NCBI RefSeq assembly: GCF_943733665.1
Contig: NZ_OX030782.1
Span: forward strand, 702,001-766,000
DNA length: 64,000 nucleotides
DNA from: Aquimarina sp. Aq107
GTDB taxonomy: Bacteria; Bacteroidota; Bacteroidia; Flavobacteriales; Flavobacteriaceae
Reading direction: 5' to 3'
Part shown: positions 51,689-60,269 of the stretch, piece after piece
Layout: the number at the start of each line of letters is the position of its first letter
Numbering within the stretch: the stretch's first letter is position 1
Notes under the pieces: generated by a model
What the model was told of the DNA's origin: nothing
Databases searched by the model: none
What the model saw: the letters and a program-made list of their open reading frames with translations, nothing else
Translations under genes and position numbers: made by a program

Positions 51689-52428
51689 TAGTCACAGATG
51701 ATTTCACTCAATGGAGTAGTTTCGTTTGTAGCATCATTTTGTGTAATGTTTTCAGAGAATAGAGCAAATCTATCAAGTGCATGAAAAGTAGATCTAGCAG
51801 AAACTTCCATAGTGTAGGTGCCAGGTGCATCAAATTCGACAAAAATATCATGCGCATCATTATCACTTGTTGAAGATTGCCATTTCCATTGATCTGCCGG
51901 GCCGCTTTTGTATATTTTAAACCAGCCATCTTTGCTGGAACCATTTGGATTTGGTGATTGACCAGTATCTGCCGGATAAACGATACTTTCTCCTTTTTTT
52001 CCATAAAATTTGGAAGCATCTGCAAATCGCAACCACGAATCGTTATGCTCAGATCCTGATGTTCCATTGGTTATTCTAGATCTCCAGATAAATCGATAAA
52101 CACCTGGATTCGAGATTTTTATTTTGTATGTAAGCAGACCGTTGCCGGGAGCGTTTAAGAACTGATTATCTTTCCATACCAAGTAATGTGTTCCTAAGAA
52201 TCCCGTAGTAGTGTTTTCTTTTATCCAATCGTTATGGTCTTTAATACTTTCAAATTCGACCGCTACTAATCCGTCTTTTTCTTCATAAATGCTACTATCA
52301 GGGTTTTGACAAGTTATAGGGTCAATAGTATTATCATCAGATTCATTATCATTATCACTGCTACAAGCATAAAAAAGAATGATAACACTAAGAATAAGTA
52401 GCCTATTAGTGATAGGTGTAGTTTTCAT
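51688..52428 (-). CDS. Lipoprotein with carbohydrate-binding-like beta-sandwich, unknown
   Basis: 246 aa. Lipobox FYAC (Cys22), then a low-complexity Asp/Asn-rich linker (CSSDNDNESDDN). The rest (about 50-230) looks like a beta-sandwich with VAVEFESIKDHNDWIKENTT, GLLTYKIKISNPGVYRFIWRSRITNG, DNDAHDIFVEFDAPGTYTMEVSARS, reminiscent of carbohydrate-binding modules on polysaccharide-active proteins. No catalytic motif. Linked by TAATG to the VOC gene. Function unknown; a surface polysaccharide-binding role is inference. Confidence 0.6.
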   Translation of the reverse strand: MKTTPITNRLLILSVIILFYACSSDNDNESDDNTIDPITCQNPDSSIYEEKDGLVAVEFESIKDHNDWIKENTTTGFLGTHYLVWKDNQFLNAPGNGLLTYKIKISNPGVYRFIWRSRITNGTSGSEHNDSWLRFADASKFYGKKGESIVYPADTGQSPNPNGSSKDGWFKIYKSGPADQWKWQSSTSDNDAHDIFVEFDAPGTYTMEVSARSTFHALDRFALFSENITQNDATNETTPLSEIICD

Positions 52429-52457
52429 GTAGGTATATTTTTGGGGTTTTACGAATT

Positions 52458-52919
52458 CTATTCTTTTTTGACAATTACGGTATCTGGTACCAAACCTGTA
52501 TAATCTCCATTGTTTCTTATAACGTCTCTTACGATTGAAGAAGATATATAGCTTTTACCAGATGATGTTAATAAAAAGACAGTTTCAATTTCAGTTAGTT
52601 TTCTGTTTGTATGAGCAATGGCTTTTTCAAATTCAAAATCAGCTGGATTTCTTAATCCTCGTAGAATAAAATTAGCATCTTGCTGTTTGCAAAAATCTAC
52701 TGTAAGACCTTTGTAAGTCATTACTTTGATTTTAGGTTCATCTTTAAATGCTTCTTCAATAAAATGCTTTCTTTCTTCAAGTGAAAACATATATTTTTTT
52801 TCAGCATTTACACCAATAGCTAGAATGATTTCATCAAAAAGAGTTAATCCTCTTTCTATTATATCGTAATGTCCCAAAGTTATAGGATCAAATGAACCAG
52901 GGAAAACAGCTCTTCTCAT
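52458..52919 (-). CDS. coaD: Pantetheine-phosphate adenylyltransferase
   Basis: 153 aa, near the family's ~160. Nucleotidyltransferase motif GSFDPITLGHYDII (TxGH), then LRGLRNPADFEFEKAIAHTNRKL and YISSSIVRDVIRNNGD. It catalyses the penultimate step of coenzyme A synthesis. Downstream of ddl with 84 bp between; a shared transcript is possible. Confidence 0.96.
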   Translation of the reverse strand: MRRAVFPGSFDPITLGHYDIIERGLTLFDEIILAIGVNAEKKYMFSLEERKHFIEEAFKDEPKIKVMTYKGLTVDFCKQQDANFILRGLRNPADFEFEKAIAHTNRKLTEIETVFLLTSSGKSYISSSIVRDVIRNNGDYTGLVPDTVIVKKE

Positions 52920-53003
52920 AAGTGATTTCTCAATGTTAATATAAAGATTAGGTAAAGTTACAAAGTTTAAAATTAGTATAATCTTAATTTTGAATGTACT
53001 TAC

Positions 53004-53984
53004 TTATAATCCTTTTATTGCTTCTTCTATGGTGTTGGTTAGTAAATCTTGTAAGCTAATCCCTGCCGCAATTGCTTGTTGTGGTAAAATACTTGCTTCA
53101 CTAAATCCTGGATTGGTATTCATTTCGATAAAATGGGGTTCGCCATTGTGAAAAATGTATTCACTTCTCGAAAAGCCTTTCATTTTAAGTATTTGATATA
53201 CTTTTAATGCTAGATCTTTTACTTTTTTCTCATCGTTTTCATTCAATCTAGCTGGTGTAATTTCTTGTGATTTACCTAAATATTTAGCTTCATAATCAAA
53301 AAAATCATTTTCAGAGACAATCTCAGTAATAGGTAATACAGTATCTTTTCCTTTGTAGGTAATCACTCCTACAGAAACCTCTGTGCCGCTCAAGAAAGAT
53401 TCAATGATAATTTCATCATCTTCTTTGTAGGCTATATCTATTGCAGAAAGTAATTCATCTTCTTTATTTACTTTAGAAACCCCATAACTACTGCCTGCTT
53501 TATTAGCTTTTACAAAACAGGGTAACCCCACTATATCAATAATAGCTTTAGGGTTTATAGTATCTCCTTTATTTAGAAAATAATTTGTAGCAGTAGGGAT
53601 ACCATAAGGTTTTAAAGTGCTGATACAGTCTCTTTTATTGAAGGTAAGTGCTGCCTGATAAAAATCACAAGCAGTTTGTGGAATTCCAATCAGCTCAAAA
53701 TAGGCCTGTAATAATCCATCTTCTCCTGGAGTCCCATGAACAATATTAAAAGCAGCATCAAAAGTAATTTTAGACCCATTTAAGTTTAACGAAAAATCAT
53801 TTCGATCTATTGATGCTTTTTCATTATTATCATTGACGTAATACCAGGAATCTTTGGTTATATGAATACGATAAGGTTCATAGATATTTTTGTCCAAATG
53901 TTTGTATACTACATTTCCACTTTTAATAGAAATGTCAAATTCACTGGAATAACCTCCCATAAGGATGGCAATATTTTTCTTCAT
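53004..53984 (-). CDS. ddl: D-alanine-D-alanine ligase
   Basis: 326 aa. ATP-grasp ligase: N-terminal AILMGGYSSEFDISIKSG, FNIVHGTPGEDGLLQAYFELIGIPQTACDF, central KANKAGSSYGVSKV, EVSVGVITYKG and C-terminal FHNGEPHFIEMNTNPGFSEAS. It makes the D-Ala-D-Ala dipeptide for peptidoglycan in the cytoplasm. Divergent from the PASTA gene with 94 bp between. Confidence 0.95.
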   Translation of the reverse strand: MKKNIAILMGGYSSEFDISIKSGNVVYKHLDKNIYEPYRIHITKDSWYYVNDNNEKASIDRNDFSLNLNGSKITFDAAFNIVHGTPGEDGLLQAYFELIGIPQTACDFYQAALTFNKRDCISTLKPYGIPTATNYFLNKGDTINPKAIIDIVGLPCFVKANKAGSSYGVSKVNKEDELLSAIDIAYKEDDEIIIESFLSGTEVSVGVITYKGKDTVLPITEIVSENDFFDYEAKYLGKSQEITPARLNENDEKKVKDLALKVYQILKMKGFSRSEYIFHNGEPHFIEMNTNPGFSEASILPQQAIAAGISLQDLLTNTIEEAIKGL

Positions 53985-54050
53985 TGAATAAGGTTTACAA
54001 ACAAAAATATCATTTATCTAACAACAAAAGCTAAAAAGTTTCCGTTTTTA

Positions 54051-54058
54051 TATCTTTG
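54051..54058 (+). promoter_or_regulatory. -7 box of the PASTA gene (TATCTTTG)
   Basis: Perfect TAnnTTTG, 21 bp ahead of the ATG at 54079. No TTG at the usual -33 position. Confidence 0.45.
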
Positions 54059-54078
54059 CCGAAACTATCAATTGATAC

Positions 54079-54657
54079 ATGGAATTTTTTAAAGGACTTT
54101 TGAGATTTATTTGGAGTAAGACATTTCTTATTCAACTAGTAATAGCTGTTGCTATGACGGCAATCTTATGCTTTATAGCACTAAAATGGTTGGATAGCTC
54201 TACAAACCACGATCAGCGAATAGTGGTCCCAAGCTTAAGTAAGAAGTCATTGGATGAGGTTAAAATGCTTGTGGAATCCAAAGATTTGCGATTTGAAGTT
54301 CAAGATTCAGCAAATTTCAATCCAGATTTTCCAAGATATTCAGTGATAGAACAAAATCCTCCTGCAGGAAATATGGTAAAGGAAAATAGAAAAATCTATG
54401 TTACTTTAAATCCATCGGGTTATCGAAAAATTGAAGTTCCAGATGTTATACGTAAAACTAGAAGGCAAGTAGAGCCACGATTGGTAGCTTTAGGCTTTAA
54501 GATTGGATCTATAACATTTAAACCTGATCCATCAGATCAAGTGTTAGAACTTAGATATAAAGGAAAGCGATTGAAGCCCGGAGATAAAATAATGAAAACA
54601 TCAACTATTGACTTAGTAGTAGGAGATGAGAGTGGGAATTTAAGACTTCCTCAATAA
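54079..54657 (+). CDS. PASTA-domain membrane protein
   Basis: 192 aa. An N-terminal membrane helix (~18-35) is followed by two PASTA domains: residues ~47-112 (RIVVPSLSKKSLDEVKMLVESKDLRFEV...VIEQNPPAGNMVKENRKIYVTLNPS) and ~116-182 (VPDVIRKTRRQVEPRLVALGFKIGSI). PASTA units bind peptidoglycan precursors in other bacteria. No kinase or transpeptidase domain is attached. Divergent from ddl and followed by rluD, it may take part in cell-wall control; no partner is evident. Confidence 0.85.
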   Translation: MEFFKGLLRFIWSKTFLIQLVIAVAMTAILCFIALKWLDSSTNHDQRIVVPSLSKKSLDEVKMLVESKDLRFEVQDSANFNPDFPRYSVIEQNPPAGNMVKENRKIYVTLNPSGYRKIEVPDVIRKTRRQVEPRLVALGFKIGSITFKPDPSDQVLELRYKGKRLKPGDKIMKTSTIDLVVGDESGNLRLPQ

Positions 54658-54682
54658 AATTAAATTCTTAAATAAAATACTT

Positions 54683-55732
54683 TTGCAAGAGAATCCGAAT
54701 ATTGAAGAATTAGGACCTAATGAAGATGACTTATATGAACATCATCGTTTTGTCGCTGGCGCAGGTCAGGTTCCACTTCGAGTGGATAAATTTTTGATGA
54801 ATTTTGTTGAAAATGCTACTCGTAATAAAATACAACAAGCGGCTAAGGATGGTAGTGTTTTTGTAAATGATATCCCTGTAAAGTCAAATCATAAGGTGAA
54901 ACCAAATGATGTGGTTAGAGTTTTGTTTGCTCATCCCCCTTATGAGAATTTGTTAACTCCAGAAAATATTCCATTAGACATTGTATACGAAGATGATGTT
55001 TTGTTAGTGGTTAATAAACCTGCCGGAATGGTAGTGCATCCAGGTCATGGAAATTATTCAGGAACCTTAATTAATGCATTAATCTATCATTTCGACAATC
55101 TCCCAAATAATAGTAGTGATCGTCCTGGATTGGTGCATCGTATAGATAAAGATACTAGTGGGTTGTTAGTAATAGCAAAAACCGAAGATGCTATGACACA
55201 CCTAGCAAAACAGTTTTTTGATAAAACTTCAGAGCGAGAATACGTTGCCATCGCTTGGGGTAATATGAATGAAGATGAAGGAACTATTGAAGGTAATATT
55301 GGACGTCACCCTAAGAATAGGTTGCAAAACACAGTTTTTGTGGGAGATGAAGCTGATAAAGGAAAACCGGCAGTTACGCATTATAAAGTTATAGAGCGTT
55401 TAGGGTATGTAACCTTAGTTTCTTGCAAATTAGAAACAGGAAGAACACACCAGATTCGTGTGCATATGAAACATATAGGCCATACCTTATTTAATGATGA
55501 ACGTTATGGAGGAGAAAAAATTCTGAAAGGAACCACTTTTACTAAATATAAACAGTTTGTAGAAAACTGTTTTAAGGTGTTGCCAAGGCAAGCACTGCAT
55601 GCTAGGACTTTAGGCTTTATACATCCTGTAACCGGTGAGAAAATGCATTTTGAAACTTCTATACCAGAGGATATGACAAAATGTGTAGAGCGTTGGAGGA
55701 ATTATGCTAAGAATCAATTGGATGCCGAATGA
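54683..55732 (+). CDS. RluD-type pseudouridine synthase
   Basis: 349 aa. N-terminal S4 RNA-binding domain (~33-95; RVDKFLMNFVENATRNKIQQAAKDGSVFVN), then the RluA/RluD catalytic domain with Asp in HRIDKDTSGLLV, VVNKPAGMVVHPGHGN, YVAIAWGN, LETGRTHQIRVHMKHIGHTLFNDERYGG. It makes pseudouridines in 23S rRNA (RluD modifies 1911/1915/1917 in E. coli). The start is TTG: no in-frame ATG lies upstream before the PASTA stop, and the next Met is well inside the S4 domain. A TACTTTTG box (54678-54685) overlaps this TTG. Confidence 0.9.
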   Translation: MQENPNIEELGPNEDDLYEHHRFVAGAGQVPLRVDKFLMNFVENATRNKIQQAAKDGSVFVNDIPVKSNHKVKPNDVVRVLFAHPPYENLLTPENIPLDIVYEDDVLLVVNKPAGMVVHPGHGNYSGTLINALIYHFDNLPNNSSDRPGLVHRIDKDTSGLLVIAKTEDAMTHLAKQFFDKTSEREYVAIAWGNMNEDEGTIEGNIGRHPKNRLQNTVFVGDEADKGKPAVTHYKVIERLGYVTLVSCKLETGRTHQIRVHMKHIGHTLFNDERYGGEKILKGTTFTKYKQFVENCFKVLPRQALHARTLGFIHPVTGEKMHFETSIPEDMTKCVERWRNYAKNQLDAE

Positions 55733-55825
55733 TTTTTTTCTTTTAAAATTAAGTTTCCTAATATTAATAAAACGTTACTAAAAACTTTATTTTGAAATAA
55801 ATAGGGATTGCTCGGTAAATAATAT

Positions 55826-55833
55826 TATCTTCG
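55826..55833 (+). promoter_or_regulatory. Candidate csp -7 box (TATCTTCG)
   Basis: A TAnnTTTG variant with C for T. Start near 55840 would leave a leader of about 11 nt. The same variant precedes pyc (60218-60225). Confidence 0.4.
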
Positions 55834-55850
55834 CGCTTTAATTATTTATA

Positions 55851-56042
55851 ATGAACAAAGGAACAGTAAAATTTTTTAATGACTCCAAAGGATTTGGATT
55901 CATCACAGAAGAAGGATCAAACAAAGACCATTTCGTACACATTTCAGGCTTAATCGACGAAGTTCGTGAAGGTGACGAAGTAGAGTTTGAACTTAAAGAA
56001 GGTAAAAAAGGAATGAACGCGGTAAACGTGAAAGTATTATAA
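55851..56042 (+). CDS. Cold-shock protein (CspA family)
   Basis: 63 aa single cold-shock domain: MNKGTVKFFNDSKGFGFI (RNP1-like KGFGFI), DHFVHISGL (RNP2-like FVH), ending NAVNVKVL. Single-strand nucleic acid chaperone or transcription anti-terminator. Monocistronic, between a -7 box and a strong terminator. Slightly shorter than the usual 66-70. Confidence 0.95.
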   Translation: MNKGTVKFFNDSKGFGFITEEGSNKDHFVHISGLIDEVREGDEVEFELKEGKKGMNAVNVKVL

Positions 56043-56070
56043 TATATACATTTTGACTTTTTTAAAACAT

Positions 56071-56099
56071 AAGCTCGTCTTTTTAGACGGGCTTTTTTT
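56071..56099 (+). terminator. Terminator of the cold-shock gene
   Basis: 10-bp stem AAGCTCGTCT/AGACGGGCTT around TTTT, followed by T5; 28 bp after the stop codon. Confidence 0.88.
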
Positions 56100-56194
56100 A
56101 TGATTCTATGTTTAGTTTGGGAGTAAATAGAAGATTCTAATACTCCGATAGACAAGAATTACTTATGCTGATTTTATATGTCGCCGTACTATCG

Positions 56195-56202
56195 TACTTT
56201 TG
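56195..56202 (+). promoter_or_regulatory. -7 box of yaaA (TACTTTTG)
   Basis: Perfect TAnnTTTG, 21 bp before the ATG. No -33 TTG at the usual distance. Confidence 0.45.
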
Positions 56203-56222
56203 GATAAATAAAAGTCATCTGA

Positions 56223-56984
56223 ATGAAAATTGTAGTATCTCCAGCAAAATCTTTAGATTTTGAAACGCCTTTACCAACTAAAAAATATACAGAGCCATTA
56301 TTTTTAGCTGAAGCTGAAAAGTTAAATTCTGTTCTTCAGAAGAAAACACCTAAGAAATTGTCTGATCTGATGAGTATTAGTGATAATTTAGCTCAATTAA
56401 ATTGGCAGCGTAATCAAGATTGGAATATTCCTTTTACTTCGGATAATGCCAGGCCAGCTGTGTATGCATTTAAAGGCGATGTTTATGTAGGGTTAGATGG
56501 TTATAGTATTCCAGAAGATAAATTAGATGTTCTACAAGATAAATTAAGAATACTTTCTGGCTTATATGGAATTCTAAAGCCATTAGATTTAATGCAACCA
56601 TATCGATTAGAAATGGGTACTAAACTTAAGGTAGGGCGTAAAAATAATTTATACGAGTTTTGGAAAAAACAAGTAACCGAACAAATTAATTCGGAGCTAC
56701 AGGACGATGAGTTGTTTGTGAACTTAGCAAGTAATGAATATTTCAGTGTGATTGACAAGAAGGCATTAAAGGTGCCTATTATTACCCCACAGTTTAAAGA
56801 TTGGAAAGGAGATAAATTAAAGATGATTAGTTTCTTCGCGAAAAAAGCCCGTGGTATGATGGTACGTTATATAATTGATACAGGAGCAGAAACCATAGAA
56901 GAATTAAAAGGATTTAATTATGATGGGTATAGCTTTAGTGAAGAGTATACAACAAAAGAAAATGAGCTAGTTTTTGTGAGATAA
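56223..56984 (+). CDS. yaaA: Peroxide stress protein YaaA (UPF0246)
   Basis: 253 aa. Family landmarks: [109 protein letters not shown]. In E. coli it limits free iron and oxidative damage. Own -7 box; ends 93 bp before the TRAP operon. Confidence 0.93.
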   Translation: MKIVVSPAKSLDFETPLPTKKYTEPLFLAEAEKLNSVLQKKTPKKLSDLMSISDNLAQLNWQRNQDWNIPFTSDNARPAVYAFKGDVYVGLDGYSIPEDKLDVLQDKLRILSGLYGILKPLDLMQPYRLEMGTKLKVGRKNNLYEFWKKQVTEQINSELQDDELFVNLASNEYFSVIDKKALKVPIITPQFKDWKGDKLKMISFFAKKARGMMVRYIIDTGAETIEELKGFNYDGYSFSEEYTTKENELVFVR

Positions 56985-57077
56985 GCAGCGTTAAGTTATC
57001 CGGAAATTATTTTCAAAAGCAACAATTGTATCTAATTTTAGTATCTTCAACACTTATATATTTATATACAAGTGTAG

Positions 57078-57584
57078 ATGCAAAAAATCATAAGTTTTCT
57101 TGATCGAATTGGCGAAAAAACAGGCGCTTTAGTAAGCTGGGTTGCTGTTTTTTTAGCAGTTGTAATTGGTTTGGATGTTATCATAAGGTATGTGTTCCAA
57201 TTTACATTTATCTGGATGATCGAAACGGAGATCTATTTATTTGGTATTCTATTTTTGGTAGGTTCTGGATACACTTTTAAACACGGAAAACATGTACGAG
57301 TAGATGTTTTTTACACTAATTTTTCTGAAAAAAGAAAAGCTTGGATCGATTTGCTGGGAGGAGCTTTTTTATTAATTCCATGGTGTTATGTAGTAATCGT
57401 TTCTTCTTGGTACTATGGCTTGTCATCATTTATGATACAAGAATCTTCTCCACAAGCGGGAGGGTTGCCAGCACTTTATGTACTTAAATTTTGTATTACA
57501 CTGGGATTTGTGTTTTTGCTTATACAAGGCATTTCTCAGATGCTAAAATCAATTCATATAATAATTTTTAATAAAGATAATTAA
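57078..57584 (+). CDS. TRAP transporter small permease (DctQ type)
   Basis: 168 aa with four membrane helices: VIIRYVFQFTFIWMIETEIYLFGILFLVGSGYTFKHGKHVRVD shows the DctQ signature including the Trp/Glu stretch and the HVRVD motif. It forms the membrane complex with DctM. Its TAA overlaps the start of dctM by one base (TAATG). Confidence 0.92.
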   Translation: MQKIISFLDRIGEKTGALVSWVAVFLAVVIGLDVIIRYVFQFTFIWMIETEIYLFGILFLVGSGYTFKHGKHVRVDVFYTNFSEKRKAWIDLLGGAFLLIPWCYVVIVSSWYYGLSSFMIQESSPQAGGLPALYVLKFCITLGFVFLLIQGISQMLKSIHIIIFNKDN

Positions 57585-58930
57585 TGGAGTTTTTAGCAAT
57601 TGTTCTATTCGTAATTATCTTTATTTTAATTTTGAAAGGATATCCTGTTGCCTTTACTTTGGGTGGGATTTCTGTGGCTTTTGCTTTTGGTATATCGATT
57701 TTTGCTCCAGAGTATTTTACAATGTCTACATTTTATTTATTGCCTTCTCGGATTATGGGAGTTGTAAATAATTATGTTTTAATGGCAGTTCCATTGTTTA
57801 TTTTTATGGGGATTATGCTAGAGAAATCCGGACTTGCTCAAAGTTTATTAGAAACTATGGCAATGATGTTTGGTCGTGTAAGAGGAGGTTTAGCAATCTC
57901 TGTAGTTATTGTAGGTGCTTTATTAGCTGCTTCTACAGGTATTGTAGGAGCTACCGTAGTGACAATGGGATTAATTAGTTTGCCTACAATGCTAAAAAGA
58001 GGTTATAAAACTGAACTTGCGGTTGGAGTAATTGCATCCTCTGGAACTTTAGGGCAAATTATTCCTCCTTCTATAGTTTTGGTATTATTGGCTGATACTA
58101 TCAATAGTTCATCAAGAGGAGCAGCTTCAGTAGATGTGGGCGCATTATTTTCTGCAGCTCTACTGCCCGGTTTAATTTTAGTTGGTTTATATATATTATA
58201 TATATTACTAAAGTCATTTTTTCATAAAAAAGATGCCCCGAGTATACCAGCTGAAGAAATCGCAGCATTTCGCGGAAGTAATTTTACTTCTAAAATCATT
58301 AAAGTTTTATTACTACCAGTGCTGTTAATTGTAATCGTATTGGGTTCCATTTTTACAGGTGTTGCTTCTCCTACCGAAGCTTCAGCAATAGGAGCATTAG
58401 GAGCAACTTTTTTAACCATTATTCAGAAAAAGTTTTCGCTTAAAATACTTAAAGAAGTTGCGCAGGAGACAACTCGTTTAACATCTATGGTGTTTTTTAT
58501 ATTGTTAGGCGCAACTACATTTACATTGGTCTTTAGAACATTAGGTGGAGATAGATATCTTCAAGAATTGATTATGTCATCTCAACTGACTCCAATGATG
58601 TTTTTGTTGTTAGTAATGGTTGTGATTTTTGTAGCAGGATTTTTTATAGATTTTATAGAGATTGTATTTATAATAGTGCCTGTTGTAACCCCAATTTTTA
58701 ATGCTTTTGATATGAATATGCTTTGGGTCGGAATTTTAATGGCATTGAATTTACAAACTTCGTTTCTTACTCCGCCATTCGGTTTTGCTTTATTTTATCT
58801 AAAAGGTGTTGCACCAGAAACCGTCAGAACCAGTCAAATATATCGAGGTATTATACCTTTTATAATAATTCAACTTATCATTGTAAGTTTAGTAATGTTT
58901 TTTCCCGAGATTATTTTTAACGGAGACTAA
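57584..58930 (+). CDS. TRAP transporter large permease (DctM type)
   Basis: 448 aa, about 12 helices. Features: ILKGYPVAFTLGGISVAFAFG, VPLFIFMGIMLEKSGLAQSLLETMAMMFGRVRGGLAISVVIVGALLAASTGIVGATVVTMG, SGTLGQIIPPSIVLVLL and TGVASPTEASAIGALGATF. It couples substrate uptake to a sodium or proton gradient. Followed by the binding-protein gene after 30 bp. Confidence 0.93.
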   Translation: MEFLAIVLFVIIFILILKGYPVAFTLGGISVAFAFGISIFAPEYFTMSTFYLLPSRIMGVVNNYVLMAVPLFIFMGIMLEKSGLAQSLLETMAMMFGRVRGGLAISVVIVGALLAASTGIVGATVVTMGLISLPTMLKRGYKTELAVGVIASSGTLGQIIPPSIVLVLLADTINSSSRGAASVDVGALFSAALLPGLILVGLYILYILLKSFFHKKDAPSIPAEEIAAFRGSNFTSKIIKVLLLPVLLIVIVLGSIFTGVASPTEASAIGALGATFLTIIQKKFSLKILKEVAQETTRLTSMVFFILLGATTFTLVFRTLGGDRYLQELIMSSQLTPMMFLLLVMVVIFVAGFFIDFIEIVFIIVPVVTPIFNAFDMNMLWVGILMALNLQTSFLTPPFGFALFYLKGVAPETVRTSQIYRGIIPFIIIQLIIVSLVMFFPEIIFNGD

Positions 58931-58960
58931 TTTTTTAAGTTACTTTATAAATATAGAACT

Positions 58961-60094
58961 ATGAATTTAAATTCAGTAAAAAGAACACGAGTTATTAGAG
59001 GTTTTATACTAACTGTAATGACAACTTTAGTTCTGTCTTGTTTGGGTGAACCACCTGCTAGTATGAGTAACCCTGCATCATATGATATAGCGAAACCGAA
59101 TAAAGTGTTTCATTGGAAAATGACTACAACTTGGCCTCCTAATTTTCCTGTTGTGGGAGAAGTAGCAGAGAAGTATGCTAAGTGGGTAGATGAGCTTTCT
59201 AATGGTCAGATTAAAATTAAAGTATATGGAGGTGGAGAATTAGTACCTCCTTTAGAAGCTTTTGATGCAGTTTCTCAGGGAACCATTGAGATGGGCTGTG
59301 GAGCAGCATATTATTGGGCAGGTAAAACTCCTGCTGCACAATTTTTTGCAGCAGTTCCTTTTGGGATGAATAGTCAGCAAATAACATCTTGGTTAGAGGT
59401 AGGAGGAGGTTACGAACTTTGGAAGAAAACCTATGCGAAATTTAACCTAGTGCCTTATATGGGAGGGAATACTGGAGTCCAAATGGGTGGATGGTTTAAT
59501 CGTGAGATTAACTCTATAGAAGATTTTAAAGGACTTAAAATGCGTCTACCAGGGATCGGAGGTAAAGTTCTCGAAAAAGCAGGAGGAGCTGCCGTTTTAG
59601 TAGCTGGTAGTGAAATTTATACCAGTTTAGAAAGGGGAGTTATTGATGCTACAGAATGGATTGGACCTTATCATGACTATAAAATGGGTTTTCATAAAAT
59701 TTCAAAATATTATTATACACCAGGTTGGCATGAAACTGGTTCTCAATTGGAATTTTTTGTTAATAAAAATTTACACGATGGCTTACCACCTCATTTGCAA
59801 GCCGTATTACAAGCAGCTGCAAAACGAGCTCAGGTTTGGGTGTTGTCAGAGTTTGATAAACAAAATGGTATTTATTTAGATAAATTAGTTAATGAAGAAG
59901 GGGTAGAGATTAGAGAATTTTCAAAAGAAACTCTGGATGCTTTAAGAGGTTTTACTGATGAGGCTATAGAAGAGATGATAGGAGATGATCCATTATCAAG
60001 AGAAGTTTATGAAAGTTATTCTGGTTTTCAGAAAAGAATTTCTAAATGGTCTGAGGTTACTGAGAAAGCTTATTATAATAAGATCCAGAAGTAG
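58961..60094 (+). CDS. TRAP transporter substrate-binding protein (DctP family), lipoprotein
   Basis: 377 aa. Lipobox LVLSC (Cys27), so it is membrane-anchored rather than a soluble periplasmic protein. DctP fold: MTTTWPPNFPVVGEVAEKYAKWVDELSNGQIKIKVYGGGELVPPLEAFDAVSQGTIEMGCGAAYYWAGK, and GLKMRLPGIGGKVLEKAGG with the conserved Arg that binds a carboxylate, GVIDATEWIGPYHDY. The ligand is probably a carboxylic or keto acid; the pyruvate carboxylase gene downstream is suggestive but not proof. Confidence 0.9.
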   Translation: MNLNSVKRTRVIRGFILTVMTTLVLSCLGEPPASMSNPASYDIAKPNKVFHWKMTTTWPPNFPVVGEVAEKYAKWVDELSNGQIKIKVYGGGELVPPLEAFDAVSQGTIEMGCGAAYYWAGKTPAAQFFAAVPFGMNSQQITSWLEVGGGYELWKKTYAKFNLVPYMGGNTGVQMGGWFNREINSIEDFKGLKMRLPGIGGKVLEKAGGAAVLVAGSEIYTSLERGVIDATEWIGPYHDYKMGFHKISKYYYTPGWHETGSQLEFFVNKNLHDGLPPHLQAVLQAAAKRAQVWVLSEFDKQNGIYLDKLVNEEGVEIREFSKETLDALRGFTDEAIEEMIGDDPLSREVYESYSGFQKRISKWSEVTEKAYYNKIQK

Positions 60095-60194
60095 TGCGCG
60101 CATTTATATAAAAGTATGGAACATAACAGGAAGAGCGAATTAGTTAATTATTAATATAAAACTTAATTATTTGATTTATTCTGTTTAAAATGTA

Positions 60195-60225
60195 TTGCAA
60201 GTATTCATACTAATCGATATCTTCG
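60195..60225 (+). promoter_or_regulatory. pyc promoter (TTG-N20-TATCTTCG)
   Basis: TTG at 60195-60197 and TATCTTCG at 60218-60225, 44 bp before the ATG. The box has C where the consensus has T. Confidence 0.45.
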
Positions 60226-60269
60226 CAGCGAATGTTCGCTAAATATTATTTAAACACAAAATTACAATC

